A DNA stretch of 55,917 nucleotides from Affinirhizobium lemnae (GCF_022968395.1 NZ_JALJQZ010000027.1:1-55917), one strand, 5' to 3'. Shown: positions 34,239 through 42,739, counted from the first letter of the stretch. A program made the numbers and translations. Notes: generated from the sequence alone by a model not told the origin.

Positions 34239-34700
34239 ATGCTGTTCGGAAAATCTGTCTTCCAGTCTATTCTGACACGGCTTGACGACGAGGATGCGCA
34301 GGAGGCAGACGCCCAGCCGCACGCCAATTTTCGTGTGTCTGGCCTGCCGATGGGTTTCGTCACGGAAACCTGGGAGAGGCCTGAGCCCTCGTCGACAGAA
34401 AGCCTCCATCGCCTCTATGGCCTTGATGAAGAACAGACGCCCTCCAAGATTGAAGAGCCCCCGCCTCCTCCGCCTGTCATGCCGCCGCATCTTGCCCGGC
34501 TGACGGACACGGAAATTGCCGAGGATCTTGCCCTCAAACCGCAGGATACGCCAGAAAAGCTGATGGCGCGACGCCGTGCTTTCGCCAAGCTCAATCACCC
34601 CGATCGCGTGCATCCCGATTTCCGCCCGCAGGCAACACGCCGGATGACAGTCGCGAACATGTTGATCGATCAGGCACTTCGCCTGCATCCGCATCGATAA
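34239..34700 (+). CDS. J-domain-like protein of unknown function (153 aa)
   Basis: Start chosen at 34239 (MLFGKSVFQS), where GGGGAG precedes by 4 nt; the frame is open 26 codons further back. Residues 74-79 are a Pro run. The C-terminal 50 residues look like a truncated J domain: helix, then HPD at 120-122 in FAKLNHPDRVHPDF, then a helix ending ANMLIDQALR. The N-terminal helix I of a J domain is weak, so co-chaperone activity is uncertain. It lies 84 nt after the transglutaminase gene and may be in its operon, ahead of tRNA-Arg. Confidence 0.6.
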   Translation: MLFGKSVFQSILTRLDDEDAQEADAQPHANFRVSGLPMGFVTETWERPEPSSTESLHRLYGLDEEQTPSKIEEPPPPPPVMPPHLARLTDTEIAEDLALKPQDTPEKLMARRRAFAKLNHPDRVHPDFRPQATRRMTVANMLIDQALRLHPHR

Positions 34701-34818
34701 GGCATGAACATTATGGGTGACATACCACTTTTTTGCACCCCGGGCGATTGATGCCGCCCCTGACCTTTGTTATGAACCTCGCACCGGCACAGCCGTCCGC
34801 ATCGGACGATTCTGAAAA

Positions 34819-34895
34819 GCACCCGTAGCTCAGCTGGATAGAGTGTTGGATTCCGATTCCAAAGGTCACAGGTTCGAATCCTGTCGGGTGCGCCA
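34819..34895 (+). tRNA. tRNA-Arg (anticodon CCG)
   Basis: 77-nt cloverleaf with encoded CCA. The acceptor stem is GCACCCG/CGGGTGC with discriminator G. The D arm is GCTCAGCTGGATAGAGT. The anticodon stem TTGGA/TCCAA holds loop TTCCGAT with anticodon CCG, reading CGG (Arg). The T arm is ACAGG-TTCGAAT-CCTGT. No second copy of the 3' end was seen in the window, so there is no visible attachment-site pair. Confidence 0.97.
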
Positions 34896-35073
34896 TTTCC
34901 GTTTTGCCTGACAAAGCCGATCAAGCAAACACCCCCTTGCAGGAACGCTGACGATCCAGGAGCGCACTATCTGTTGCGATGCGTTTTCTGACGGACTTGA
35001 GAGGCAGCCATGATCGCCGCCGGTCATGGATGAACACCGTACCGGAAAACCGATGCGGAGCCACGGACACCGA

Positions 35074-35859
35074 CTATCTGGTTTTGAGGAACTCCGCCAA
35101 CGTCGCGTTGAACCGGTCCGCAGCCTCGACATTGACGATATGGCGCCCCGGCAGGGACACATGCCGACCATGGACGACGGATGCAGCGATGTATTCCAAA
35201 TCGCTCGGCGGGCAGACAGGATCGTCCATGCCGGAGATGGCGAGCACCGGGTGGTCAATTCGGCCGAGATCGACACGAAGATCCGCATCACGCAGGGCTG
35301 CACAGCAACCCATGTATCCATTGATTGACGTCATCCCGAACGTTTCGATGAAGATCTGAACGACGTCCGATGCACTCGACCGGAACTCCGGCGAGAACCA
35401 TCGCTCGGCCGTGCCCGAAAGCAAGGGCGAAAGACCCTTCTCCGCGACGGCATCGATCCGCGCCTGCCAGGAATCACCGGTCCCAATCCTGGCCGCCGTG
35501 GCACAGAAAATGAATTTGTCGAAGCGGTGGCCAGCATGGATCGCGAGCCACTGCCCAACGAGCCCTCCGATAGATAGCCCGCAGAAATTGGCCTGCTCGA
35601 TCGCCAGATGATCCATCAACGCGATGACGTCATCCGCGAGCTCAGACAGCGTGAAGGCAGAAGGAGGTGCGGATGACAGACCATGTCCGCGTCGATCATA
35701 GCGCAGGATCCGGAAATCCTTGGCCAGAGCCTCCATCTGACCATCCCACATGTGAAGATCGGTACCGAGCGAATTGCAGAAGATCAGCCAGGGCTTGTCG
35801 GCGCCTGCCCCGTCGAGTCGATAGTGAAGGCGATGGGTAGGCAGGTCGAGATACGGCAT
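35074..35859 (-). CDS. pcaD: 3-oxoadipate enol-lactonase
   Basis: 261-residue alpha/beta-hydrolase converting 3-oxoadipate enol-lactone to 3-oxoadipate in the beta-ketoadipate pathway. It opens with YLDLPTHRLHYRLDG. The oxyanion region is FCNSLGTDLHMWDGQ, the nucleophile S96 is in GLSIGG, the acid is in ISGMDDPV, and the His is near PGRHIVNVE. Start set at ATG 35859 with AGGA 8 nt upstream; 112 upstream codons are open but do not resemble the family. It is last in the ben cluster. Catechol-branch genes (catA, catB, catC) are absent here. Confidence 0.92.
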   Translation of the reverse strand: MPYLDLPTHRLHYRLDGAGADKPWLIFCNSLGTDLHMWDGQMEALAKDFRILRYDRRGHGLSSAPPSAFTLSELADDVIALMDHLAIEQANFCGLSIGGLVGQWLAIHAGHRFDKFIFCATAARIGTGDSWQARIDAVAEKGLSPLLSGTAERWFSPEFRSSASDVVQIFIETFGMTSINGYMGCCAALRDADLRVDLGRIDHPVLAISGMDDPVCPPSDLEYIAASVVHGRHVSLPGRHIVNVEAADRFNATLAEFLKTR

Positions 35860-35911
35860 AGGGTGATCCTGTGATGAGAAGGCCCGCAAGCGAGCCTTCC
35901 GAATGCTGGTT

Positions 35912-37240
35912 TCAGGCCACGACGGGTGTCCGTAGAATCTGCCGTGCATTGAGCGACGCATAGGCGAGCATGGCAAATGCCGAGATGACGGCCGGAACAG
36001 CGAAGAGCATGAAGTTCTGTTGCAGTGGCAGTTCCTGCGCGAGAAGGTATCCCCCGAAGGTCGGGCCGACAATGGCGCCGATGCGGCCGACACCGGATGC
36101 CCAGCCGAGACCGGTGGAACGGATCGAAAGCGTGTAGAGCTGAGCAACACTCGCGTAGAGCAGGATCTGAGTTCCGATCGTGGTTGCACCGGCAACGAAG
36201 ACGCTGATGAACAAAAGAACGGTCGGCAGTCCCATTCCGATCAGCGCAATCGAAACAGCGGCGGAAGCGAAGAAGCCGACGACGACCTTCGGAAGCCCGA
36301 AGCGGTCTCCCAGACGACCCCCGAGAATAGCTCCGGCCATGCCTCCGAAATTGAGAGAAAACAGGCTGAGCAGGCTTGCGCGCTCGGCATAGCCGGCCTC
36401 CTGCAGCACCTTAGGCAGCCAGGACGACAAGAGATAGACAAGCAGCAGGCAGCAGAAGAAGGACACCCACAGCATCGATGTGCGTAGCCCGCGTTCATGG
36501 CGGAAAAGCTCAAGCACGGAGGCCGAAGAAGTTGCCGTTTCGCTGAAGATCAGGCGGTCGCCCTCGGCAAGCCGCTCGCCGGGTAAGAGTTTGGAATAGA
36601 TGGTTCGCGCTTCCGTCTGGCGGTTCTGGCGGATGAGAAAGCCAAGCGATTCCGGCAGGTTCCAGAGGATGAGCGGCAGCAGGACAAGCGGGATAGCAGC
36701 GACATAGAACATCCATTGCCAACCGAAGGACGGGATGATGGCGATGCCGAGACTGGCCGCCACCATGCCGCCAATCGAATAACCGGAAAACATCAGGGCA
36801 ACCATCGTGCCGCGCAGCCGCTTCGGCGCATATTCGTTCATCAGCGCCACGGTATTGGGCATCAGGCCGCCGCATCCCAGTCCCGCGATGAAACGGAAGA
36901 TCTTGAACTGATCGGGCGACGTGGCAAAGCCGGTGGCAACCGTTGCGGTCGTGAACAGTATGAAGCTGAGCGCAATGCCTTTCTTGCGACCGATCTTGTC
37001 GGCGAGCGGTCCGAAGATCAGGGCACCGAACATCATGCCGAACAATGCCCAGGCTTGCAGCGCTCCGGCTTGCGGCTTGCTCAGGTTCCACTCGGCAATC
37101 AGCTTCGGCAATACGGTCCCGGCCACGAAGACGTCGTAACCGTCCACGATCAGGAGCAGTCCGCAGAGACTGAGGATCATCCATTGAAAACGGCCGAACT
37201 GACCACTGTCTATTGCTTCCGTCACATCTATGCTGCGCAT
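35912..37240 (-). CDS. benK: MFS aromatic acid:H+ symporter, BenK-like
   Basis: 442-residue transporter with 12 membrane segments. AAHS family features are DGYDVFVAGTVLPKL in TM1 (acidic Asp for aromatic substrate), GPLADKIGRKKG in loop 2-3, and GWASGVGRIGAIVGP late in the protein. Context with benABCD points to benzoate uptake. GGGAGGAG is spaced 5 nt before the ATG at 37240. It lies between benD and pcaD on the - strand. Confidence 0.88.
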   Translation of the reverse strand: MRSIDVTEAIDSGQFGRFQWMILSLCGLLLIVDGYDVFVAGTVLPKLIAEWNLSKPQAGALQAWALFGMMFGALIFGPLADKIGRKKGIALSFILFTTATVATGFATSPDQFKIFRFIAGLGCGGLMPNTVALMNEYAPKRLRGTMVALMFSGYSIGGMVAASLGIAIIPSFGWQWMFYVAAIPLVLLPLILWNLPESLGFLIRQNRQTEARTIYSKLLPGERLAEGDRLIFSETATSSASVLELFRHERGLRTSMLWVSFFCCLLLVYLLSSWLPKVLQEAGYAERASLLSLFSLNFGGMAGAILGGRLGDRFGLPKVVVGFFASAAVSIALIGMGLPTVLLFISVFVAGATTIGTQILLYASVAQLYTLSIRSTGLGWASGVGRIGAIVGPTFGGYLLAQELPLQQNFMLFAVPAVISAFAMLAYASLNARQILRTPVVA

Positions 37241-37278
37241 GTTCACTCCTCCCAGTGCGTGTGCGTGATGGTTTGAAT

Positions 37279-38067
37279 TCAGCCGAGATCGCCGCCTGCA
37301 ACAGGCAGGATGGATCCGGTGATGTAGGAGGCCTCGTCCGAAGCCAGGAACAGGATCGGGGCAACCTGCTCCGAAAGGGTTCCGTATCGTTTCATGAAAC
37401 TCGATTGCTTGACCTGATCGACGACGTCGCGCATCCAGGCCTTTTCCTCGGGCGTGTCGCCGTCGGTATTGCGCGGAACGCGCCGCTGAGGCGCTTCCGT
37501 GCCCCCCGGTGCCGTCGCGACCACGCGAATGTTCCGGTCCGCAACTTCCATCGCAAGCGATTGCGTCAGTGCATTGATGCCACCTTTGGCGGCGGAATAG
37601 GGAACCCTATAAATGCCGCGGGTGGCATTCGACGAGACATTGACGATGGTGCCCGTCCCGCGCGCAAAGAGATGCGGCAGGACGGCATGACAGCAATAGA
37701 GCGTCGGCATCAGCGATCGGCGGATCTCCGCGTCGATCTGCGGGGCTTCGAAGGCATCAAAGGGTCGCATACGGATTGCGCCGCCGACATTGTTGATCAG
37801 GATGTCGATACCACCGAAAGCATCCGTAGCATGACGCATCGCTGCCGCCGCACCATCATGGGTTTCGAGGTCCGCAACGAAGCCAATTGCTCTGTCTGTC
37901 GAAAGCTCAGCCACCACCTCGTGAACCAACTCTGCCCGATCGACGAAGAGCACCCTGCCCCCTTCCGCCACGGCCCGCCTTGCGACGGCAAGACCTATGC
38001 CCTGGGCCGCGCCCGTGACGACCAGGACCTTGTCCCGAAACCGCCCTTCAAAGGTCAGCGTGCTCAT
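37279..38067 (-). CDS. benD: Benzoate cis-diol dehydrogenase
   Basis: 262-residue SDR that oxidises 1,6-dihydroxycyclohexa-2,4-diene-1-carboxylate to catechol and CO2 with NAD+. Motifs are VVTGAAQGIGLA (18-27), INNVGG, NVSSNATRG, catalytic YSAAKGG, and ATAPGGTEAPQRR. Start 38067 overlaps the benC stop by 4 nt (ATGA), so translation is coupled. The frame is open upstream, but only within benC. Confidence 0.93.
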   Translation of the reverse strand: MSTLTFEGRFRDKVLVVTGAAQGIGLAVARRAVAEGGRVLFVDRAELVHEVVAELSTDRAIGFVADLETHDGAAAAMRHATDAFGGIDILINNVGGAIRMRPFDAFEAPQIDAEIRRSLMPTLYCCHAVLPHLFARGTGTIVNVSSNATRGIYRVPYSAAKGGINALTQSLAMEVADRNIRVVATAPGGTEAPQRRVPRNTDGDTPEEKAWMRDVVDQVKQSSFMKRYGTLSEQVAPILFLASDEASYITGSILPVAGGDLG

Positions 38068-39089
38068 GCGCTTTCCTTCAAGGCGAGGTTTGGTGTGAAC
38101 TTCTCGTAGTGGAAGCTGTTCGGGGTGATGGCGCGGTCGTTCAACCAGCTTCGAACCGCATCGACCATGGGCGGCGGGCCACACAGATAGACATCCGTTT
38201 CACCGCTCGGAAGACCGGCTGGCATGTGATCCGTAACCCAACCCGTGCGCGGATGCCGGGAACCCTTGTCCGCAACGACCGTGGTGAAGGTGAATTGCGG
38301 CAGGTGATCCGCATAGCTTTCCAGCACATCCACGAGAACGAGATCCTCGTCCCGCGTGACCCCGTAAACGAGGTGGACCGGCTGCCGCGACGGATTGTCG
38401 GCAAGTACCTCCAGCATCGAGAGGAAGGGCGCAAGGCCCGTGCCTCCGGCCAGGAACAGAAGCGGACGATCTGTGTCACGCAGATAAACGCTGCCCAGGG
38501 GGCCGGTCGCCGTCACTCGGTCGCCGGGTTTGGCATGGGTCAGCCAGTTGCTCATGAGCCCGGAAGGCAGCTTCCTGATCAGGAAGCCAAGGTGGTTGCC
38601 ACCCGGTGCATTGGTGAAGGAATAGGAGCGGCTCGCCCCGGTTCCAGGCACATCGAGATTGATATATTGCCCCGGCAGAAACTGCGGCCTGCCGTTGTCT
38701 TCAACCTGCAATTCCAGAACCACCGCAGCATCGCCATGAGGCGTCACACGGGTCACGGTGGTCACGAGCTTCTGCTGCGCCGTCTTGCATACCGACGAGC
38801 GGGTCGGAACGGAAACGACGCCATCACTCGTCGGCCGCATCTGGCAGGTCAGCACAAGCCGCGCTGCTGCTTCGTCCGGGCTGAGAGCATCCTCGATATA
38901 GTCGTCGCCGAGATCATAGGTCCCGGTTTCCGAGCGGCACTTGCAGGTGCCGCAGACCCCGTCGGAGCAATCCATCGGCAGATTGATCTGGCTGCGATAG
39001 GCCGCATCCAGCAATTTCTCGCCCGCCCGACAGTCCACGAAACGCGTGACGCCGTCTTCGAAATTCAATGCGATCCGGTAACTGCTCAT
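38064..39089 (-). CDS. benC: Benzoate 1,2-dioxygenase reductase
   Basis: 341-residue electron-transfer protein. The N-terminal plant-type ferredoxin has C41, C46, C49 and C82 (DCSDGVCGTCKC). The FAD domain shows RSYSFTNAP, and the NADH domain GGTGLAPFLSML and YLCGPPPMVDAV. It passes electrons from NADH to BenAB. GAGGAGG precedes the ATG at 39089. The frame runs 204 codons upstream across benB, but only as a shadow. Confidence 0.95.
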   Translation of the reverse strand: MSSYRIALNFEDGVTRFVDCRAGEKLLDAAYRSQINLPMDCSDGVCGTCKCRSETGTYDLGDDYIEDALSPDEAAARLVLTCQMRPTSDGVVSVPTRSSVCKTAQQKLVTTVTRVTPHGDAAVVLELQVEDNGRPQFLPGQYINLDVPGTGASRSYSFTNAPGGNHLGFLIRKLPSGLMSNWLTHAKPGDRVTATGPLGSVYLRDTDRPLLFLAGGTGLAPFLSMLEVLADNPSRQPVHLVYGVTRDEDLVLVDVLESYADHLPQFTFTTVVADKGSRHPRTGWVTDHMPAGLPSGETDVYLCGPPPMVDAVRSWLNDRAITPNSFHYEKFTPNLALKESA

Positions 39090-39127
39090 GGTTTCTCCTC
39101 CTCGAGAAAGGCGAGCTTTCTGATCTG

Positions 39128-39616
39128 TCAGATGTGGTAGATATCGATGACCTGACGGATGTAATCGTTCTTCAAAACGATCTTCTTGGCCGCGATCAGG
39201 AAGCCCGTTTCTGCCCGCCGCAACGTCAGGAACACCGTCCCGAAGAAATGGTCGGTGATCTTGTAGCGATGGTTCAGCGTGTGAAAATTGTAGCGAAGCG
39301 CGATTTCGGCACCGTCCTCCGACAGGATCTCGAGGTTCGAGATCATATGGCTGGTACGAGGCTCGGGCGTGGATGCCCCCGACCGCTCTGTCTTGATGCG
39401 GAACACACGATCTTCGAGACCTCCTCGATCCGGGTAATAGATCAGCGAGATTTCGCTGTGCGGATCCTCGGTCAACTGATCGTCGTCGTCCCAGGCGGGC
39501 ATCCAGTAGGTGGCATCTTCTGCGTAGCAGGTCAGCCATTCGTCCCATTGACGGTCGTCGAGCAGGCGGGCTTCGCGATACAGAAACGCGGCGACCTGAG
39601 AGTGAATCGTGCTCAT
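39128..39616 (-). CDS. benB: Benzoate 1,2-dioxygenase small (beta) subunit
   Basis: 162-residue ring-hydroxylating dioxygenase beta subunit with the SnoaL-like cone fold. Typical segments are [28 protein letters not shown], and [11 protein letters not shown], ending QVIDIYHI. Start overlaps the benA stop by 4 nt. It has a structural role in the alpha3beta3 oxygenase. Confidence 0.95.
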   Translation of the reverse strand: MSTIHSQVAAFLYREARLLDDRQWDEWLTCYAEDATYWMPAWDDDDQLTEDPHSEISLIYYPDRGGLEDRVFRIKTERSGASTPEPRTSHMISNLEILSEDGAEIALRYNFHTLNHRYKITDHFFGTVFLTLRRAETGFLIAAKKIVLKNDYIRQVIDIYHI

Positions 39617-40971
39617 GCGCCGGCTCCTTCCATTTCATGGGCCAGTGCTTCGCGCATGACTTTGGCCCAGTATTCGTGCTGGCGCACAAAGAGCCCTTCG
39701 TCCTCACTGCGTTCGCCCGAAAGAAGCGGGTTCAACCCCATCTCGCGGGCATTTTCATCCGGACCGTCGATCCAGAGAGGAGCGCCGCGCGAGAGATCGT
39801 TCCACAGGGCCGCCGTGCCGGCATAGCCGGTCTGGCAGGCACGAAATTCCTCGAGGTCGTCGGCCGTGCCCATGCCGGACACGTTGAAGAAGTCCTCGTA
39901 CTGGCGGATACGCAGTGCGCGGTCGGCCGCACTTTCGCCCTTCGGTGCGAAACAGAAGATGCTGATCTCGGTCTTGTCGACGCTGATCGGGCGTGTCACC
40001 CGGATCTGCGTACTGAACTGGTCCATCAGGAAAACGTTGGGGTAGACGCAGAGATTGCGGGTCTGATTGACAATGAAATCGGCCTTGTCGCTGCCGACGC
40101 GCTCGCGGATCTCGTCGCGGCGATTGTAGACCGGGCGCACTTCCGGATTCATCGTTTTGGTCCAGAGCAGGATGTGACCATTGTCGAAGCCGTAGACACC
40201 GGCGACAGATTTGCTCCAGCTGTTGGCGTCGACTGCCTTGGTGCCCTCTTCTTTTCGGCGACCCATGGTCGCGGCATAGTTCCAGTGAACCGAGCTGACG
40301 TGATAGCCGTCGCAGCCGTTCTCCATCTGCAGCTTCCAGTTTCCATCATAGATGTAGGAGGAGTTTCCGCGCAGGACTTCGAGACCGTCCGGGGCCTGAT
40401 CGACGATCTGATCGATGATCACCTTCGTCTCGCCTAGGAAGTCCTCAAGCGGGGCAACATCGGCATTGAGGCTGCCGAACAGGAAGCCGCGATAGTTCTC
40501 GAAGCGGGCAACGCGCGTCAGATCATGCGATCCATCCTTGGCAAACTGCTCGGGATATTGCGTCGTCTTTTCGTCCTTCACCTTCAGCAGCTTGCCGCTG
40601 TTGGAGAAGGTCCAGCCATGGAAGGGGCAAGTGAACGAGCCCTTGTTGCCATGCTTGCGGCGGCAGAGCATCGCGCCGCGATGGGCACAGGCATTGATGA
40701 CTGCGTTGAGCGTCCCCGTCTTGTCACGGGTGATGACGATGGGCTGCCGACCGATCGAGGTTGTGTAGTAGTCGTTCACCTCGGGGATCTGGCTCTCATG
40801 CGCGAGATAGACCCAGTTGCTTTCGAAGATGTACTTCATCTCCAGTTCAAACAGGTCTGCATTGGTGAAGATGTCACGGCGGCACCGGAAGACGCCTCTC
40901 TCGTGATCGTCTTCCACCGCATTGGTCAACAAGTCGTGCAGGGCAGCATGTTTGTCGATGATCTTGGACAC
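39613..40971 (-). CDS. benA: Benzoate 1,2-dioxygenase large (alpha) subunit
   Basis: 452-residue Rieske non-haem iron oxygenase subunit that converts benzoate to the cis-1,2-diol. Rieske ligands are C95 and H97 (CAHRGAM), C115 and H118 (CPFHGWTF). The catalytic iron site has D221, H224 and H229 in [13 protein letters not shown]. Start set at GTG 40971, with GGGAG spaced 6 nt; this gives the usual benA N-terminus [10 protein letters not shown] 22-codon leader ORF and hairpins occupy the region up to 172 nt upstream. Confidence 0.95.
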   Translation of the reverse strand: MSKIIDKHAALHDLLTNAVEDDHERGVFRCRRDIFTNADLFELEMKYIFESNWVYLAHESQIPEVNDYYTTSIGRQPIVITRDKTGTLNAVINACAHRGAMLCRRKHGNKGSFTCPFHGWTFSNSGKLLKVKDEKTTQYPEQFAKDGSHDLTRVARFENYRGFLFGSLNADVAPLEDFLGETKVIIDQIVDQAPDGLEVLRGNSSYIYDGNWKLQMENGCDGYHVSSVHWNYAATMGRRKEEGTKAVDANSWSKSVAGVYGFDNGHILLWTKTMNPEVRPVYNRRDEIRERVGSDKADFIVNQTRNLCVYPNVFLMDQFSTQIRVTRPISVDKTEISIFCFAPKGESAADRALRIRQYEDFFNVSGMGTADDLEEFRACQTGYAGTAALWNDLSRGAPLWIDGPDENAREMGLNPLLSGERSEDEGLFVRQHEYWAKVMREALAHEMEGAGA

Positions 40972-41043
40972 GGTCTCTCTCCCGCCCCGGAAGGTCTCTC
41001 CCCGCCGTGGCAACGATGTCGATGAATGATGATGGTATGGGGA

Positions 41044-41082
41044 GGCGGCCCGGTCCTGCCGGACCGCCTGACAATCAGGCGG
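41044..41082 (-). promoter_or_regulatory. Two mutually exclusive hairpins between leader ORF and benA
   Basis: In the - strand transcript, hairpin A pairs CCGCCTGA with TCAGGCGG (41064-41071 with 41075-41082, 3-nt loop). Hairpin B pairs GGCGG with CCGCC (41064-41068 with 41044-41048) and GGTCC with GGACC (41052-41056 with 41061-41065). They share 41064-41068, so only one can form. The leader ORF stop codon (41075-41077) lies in hairpin A. No T-run follows hairpin B. Confidence 0.6.
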
Positions 41083-41143
41083 CGGCGCGCGGACGCAGGG
41101 CGTTCACCTGAACTTCGGGACGATTGAAAATATTTAGGCTCAT
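41075..41143 (-). CDS. 22-residue leader peptide ORF upstream of benA
   Basis: ATG at 41143 is preceded by GGAGG (41151-41155) with an ideal 7-nt gap, and a TGA stop follows 22 codons later. The peptide begins [11 protein letters not shown] and ends LRPRAAA; it is basic with a Pro/Arg/Ala C-terminus and no Cys or aromatic run. It does not match PqqA or other small peptides that I know. Its stop codon lies in a hairpin, and benA starts about 100 nt later. It may be a regulatory leader for the ben operon or a functional microprotein. Confidence 0.6.
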   Translation of the reverse strand: MSLNIFNRPEVQVNALRPRAAA

Positions 41144-41375
41144 GTCATGCCCTCCTCACATGGGATGAATTGAGCCGGATTGCTCCGGTGTTGTCGTCTG
41201 CGGTCGTCGTCGCGAACAGCAGAGGGATAGCGCAGCAACGGCATCACATCGATGTCCATGAACCTGAAAAGCGGCAGACCGGAACGCAACGTGTGTGGTG
41301 CTTCATTGTCGGCCACATCGAAATGTTGATATTTGCAGGTGTCTAAAGAGGTGCATGGATATCTTGTTCATGAGG

Positions 41376-41381
41376 ATAATA
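41376..41381 (-). promoter_or_regulatory. Candidate -10 of the benA promoter
   Basis: TATTAT read on the - strand at 41381-41376, within CATTATTATCC. It would put the transcript start near 41369, about 67 nt from the centre of the BenM-type site, close to the usual spacing for LysR activators. The -35 (ACTGGG at 41404-41399) is poor, as expected for activator dependence. Confidence 0.35.
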
Positions 41382-41428
41382 ATGGAAAGGATCGGGCGCC
41401 CAGTCCAAGACTGTTTGAGTGTCGTACT

Positions 41429-41443
41429 ATACCTTGAAGGTAT
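41429..41443. promoter_or_regulatory. BenM/CatM-type operator ATAC-N7-GTAT
   Basis: Perfect dyad ATAC (41429-41432), 7 nt, GTAT (41440-41443) in the region between benA and the divergent LysR gene. ATAC-N7-GTAT is the established recognition sequence of BenM and CatM. The outer bases CT...AG also pair, extending the symmetry (ATACCTTGAAGGTAT). Confidence 0.75.
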
Positions 41444-41524
41444 GTTATTTGTTACATCTACTGGATTTTCGCTTTGATTTAGTGCAATTTTCTCGAACTA
41501 TGATAGTTTCGCGCAGGTATGTAG

Positions 41525-42460
41525 ATGGATCTCAGACAGTTTCGGTATTTTGTGGCAGTGGCTCGGGAGCGCAACTTCACGCGCGCCGCTGAGCTTTTGC
41601 ACATCGCGCAGCCGCCCTTAAGCCGCCAGATCCAGTTACTGGAAGAGGAACTGGGCGTAGATCTGATCATCCGCTCCAGCCGTCCGGTCCGCCTGACAGA
41701 AGCCGGTCGTGTCTTCTACGAACAAGCCCTGCAGATTCTTGGGCGTGTCGAACAGATGAAGGAAGCCACCCGTCGCGTGGGTCTCAACCAGAACAGTGTT
41801 CTGTCGATCGGCTTTGTGGCATCAACCCTTTATGGTGGACTGCCGGCGCTTGTGCGAAAACTCAGGCAACAGTCACCGGATCTCGATATCCAGCTTCTTG
41901 AGATGATGTCAGTCCATCAATTGCCTGCGTTGAAGGAGGGGAGGATCGATATCGGCTTCGGACGACTTCGCCACAACGATGGGATGATTGTTAGCACTGT
42001 CTTGCGCGAGGAACGACTGGCCGTTGCCATTCCGCAGAGCACACCGCTAGCTTCCACCAGTGAACCGCTGCAGCCTCAGGCCCTGACTGGCGAGAAGCTG
42101 ATTGTCTACCCCCGGGAACCGAGGCCAAGCTTCGCCGATCAGATCCTGAACATCCTGCTTGATCGTGATGTTCGACCGGCGCAAATTCTGGAGGTAAGCG
42201 AAATCCAGACAGCCCTTGGTCTTGTAGCCGCAGAAGCGGGGCTATGCGTCGTGCCGTCCTCAGCACGCAAACTAAGGTCGGATGTCCACTACCGCCTCCT
42301 GGAGGGTGAACGCGCAACTTCTCCAATTGTGCTGAGCCACCGCGCAGGCGACGGCTCGCCGCATATCGAGCTGGTCAAGCGGCTGATCCAGGAAATGTAT
42401 CGTGAAAACCCGATCTCGCTCGGTCTCGAACACAATGCGACGGTCTCCCGGTCATTATAA
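41525..42460 (+). CDS. benM: LysR-family regulator, BenM/CatM-like
   Basis: 311-residue LysR regulator. N-terminal MDLRQFRYFVAVARERNFTRAA, QPPLSRQIQLLEEELGV and RSSRPVRLTEAG match the BenM/CatM/CatR branch. The effector domain begins near residue 92 (SIGFVASTLYGGLPALVRKLR). Relatives bind cis,cis-muconate, and BenM also benzoate, to activate aromatic catabolism. Divergent position from benABCDK and a perfect BenM-type operator in the shared region support control of the ben operon and autorepression. AGGT lies about 8 nt before the ATG. Confidence 0.85.
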   Translation: MDLRQFRYFVAVARERNFTRAAELLHIAQPPLSRQIQLLEEELGVDLIIRSSRPVRLTEAGRVFYEQALQILGRVEQMKEATRRVGLNQNSVLSIGFVASTLYGGLPALVRKLRQQSPDLDIQLLEMMSVHQLPALKEGRIDIGFGRLRHNDGMIVSTVLREERLAVAIPQSTPLASTSEPLQPQALTGEKLIVYPREPRPSFADQILNILLDRDVRPAQILEVSEIQTALGLVAAEAGLCVVPSSARKLRSDVHYRLLEGERATSPIVLSHRAGDGSPHIELVKRLIQEMYRENPISLGLEHNATVSRSL

Positions 42461-42658
42461 AGCGTTTGTGCCCAACAAGCCGAGAAGAGCTGTTGTATTG
42501 GTCGCCAAATCGGCAACTGATGTACGCTTCCTCCACAGCAAACGACCTTTGGGTTGATCTCATACCGCATTGAGAGCGCTCTCAGACTCTTTTGACTATA
42601 TTGCATTGCTCGACGGACTGGCTCTGTCGTCGTGGCGATCCCCTGTAAAACCTGGCCC

Positions 42659-42693
42659 ATAGTGTGCCACTATACTTTTGCAAGAAAATTGCA
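42659..42693. repeat. Two small adjacent inverted repeats in a convergent gap
   Basis: ATAGTG-tgc-CACTAT (42659-42673) and TGCAA-gaaaa-TTGCA (42679-42693) lie within 35 nt in the 279-nt gap between convergent benM and the MFS gene. No gene recognised in this gap. They could be terminators, operators or a small RNA piece. Confidence 0.4.
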
Positions 42694-42739
42694 CTACAAA
42701 AGCTCTGGATCAAGCAGCCTATCGCTGTAGAATGGGCGA

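Noticed and set aside
34819..34895. tRNA-Arg as an attachment site
   Set aside because: No integrase and no repeated tRNA 3' end in the window, so integration here is not supported, only possible.
34866..35321. 151-codon - strand frame next to tRNA-Arg
   Set aside because: Shadow of pcaD; it also runs into the tRNA.
35860..36195. 112-codon N-terminal extension of pcaD
   Set aside because: Overlaps benK in antiparallel-free frame shadow and is Ser/Arg-rich; hydrolase similarity starts at 35859.
38068..39707. Long N-terminal extension of benC (204 codons)
   Set aside because: It runs through benB in another frame; ferredoxin similarity begins at the ATG with a strong ribosome site at 39089.
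41075..41143. The 22-residue leader as a PqqA-type precursor
   Set aside because: No conserved Glu-x3-Tyr and no pqq genes nearby.
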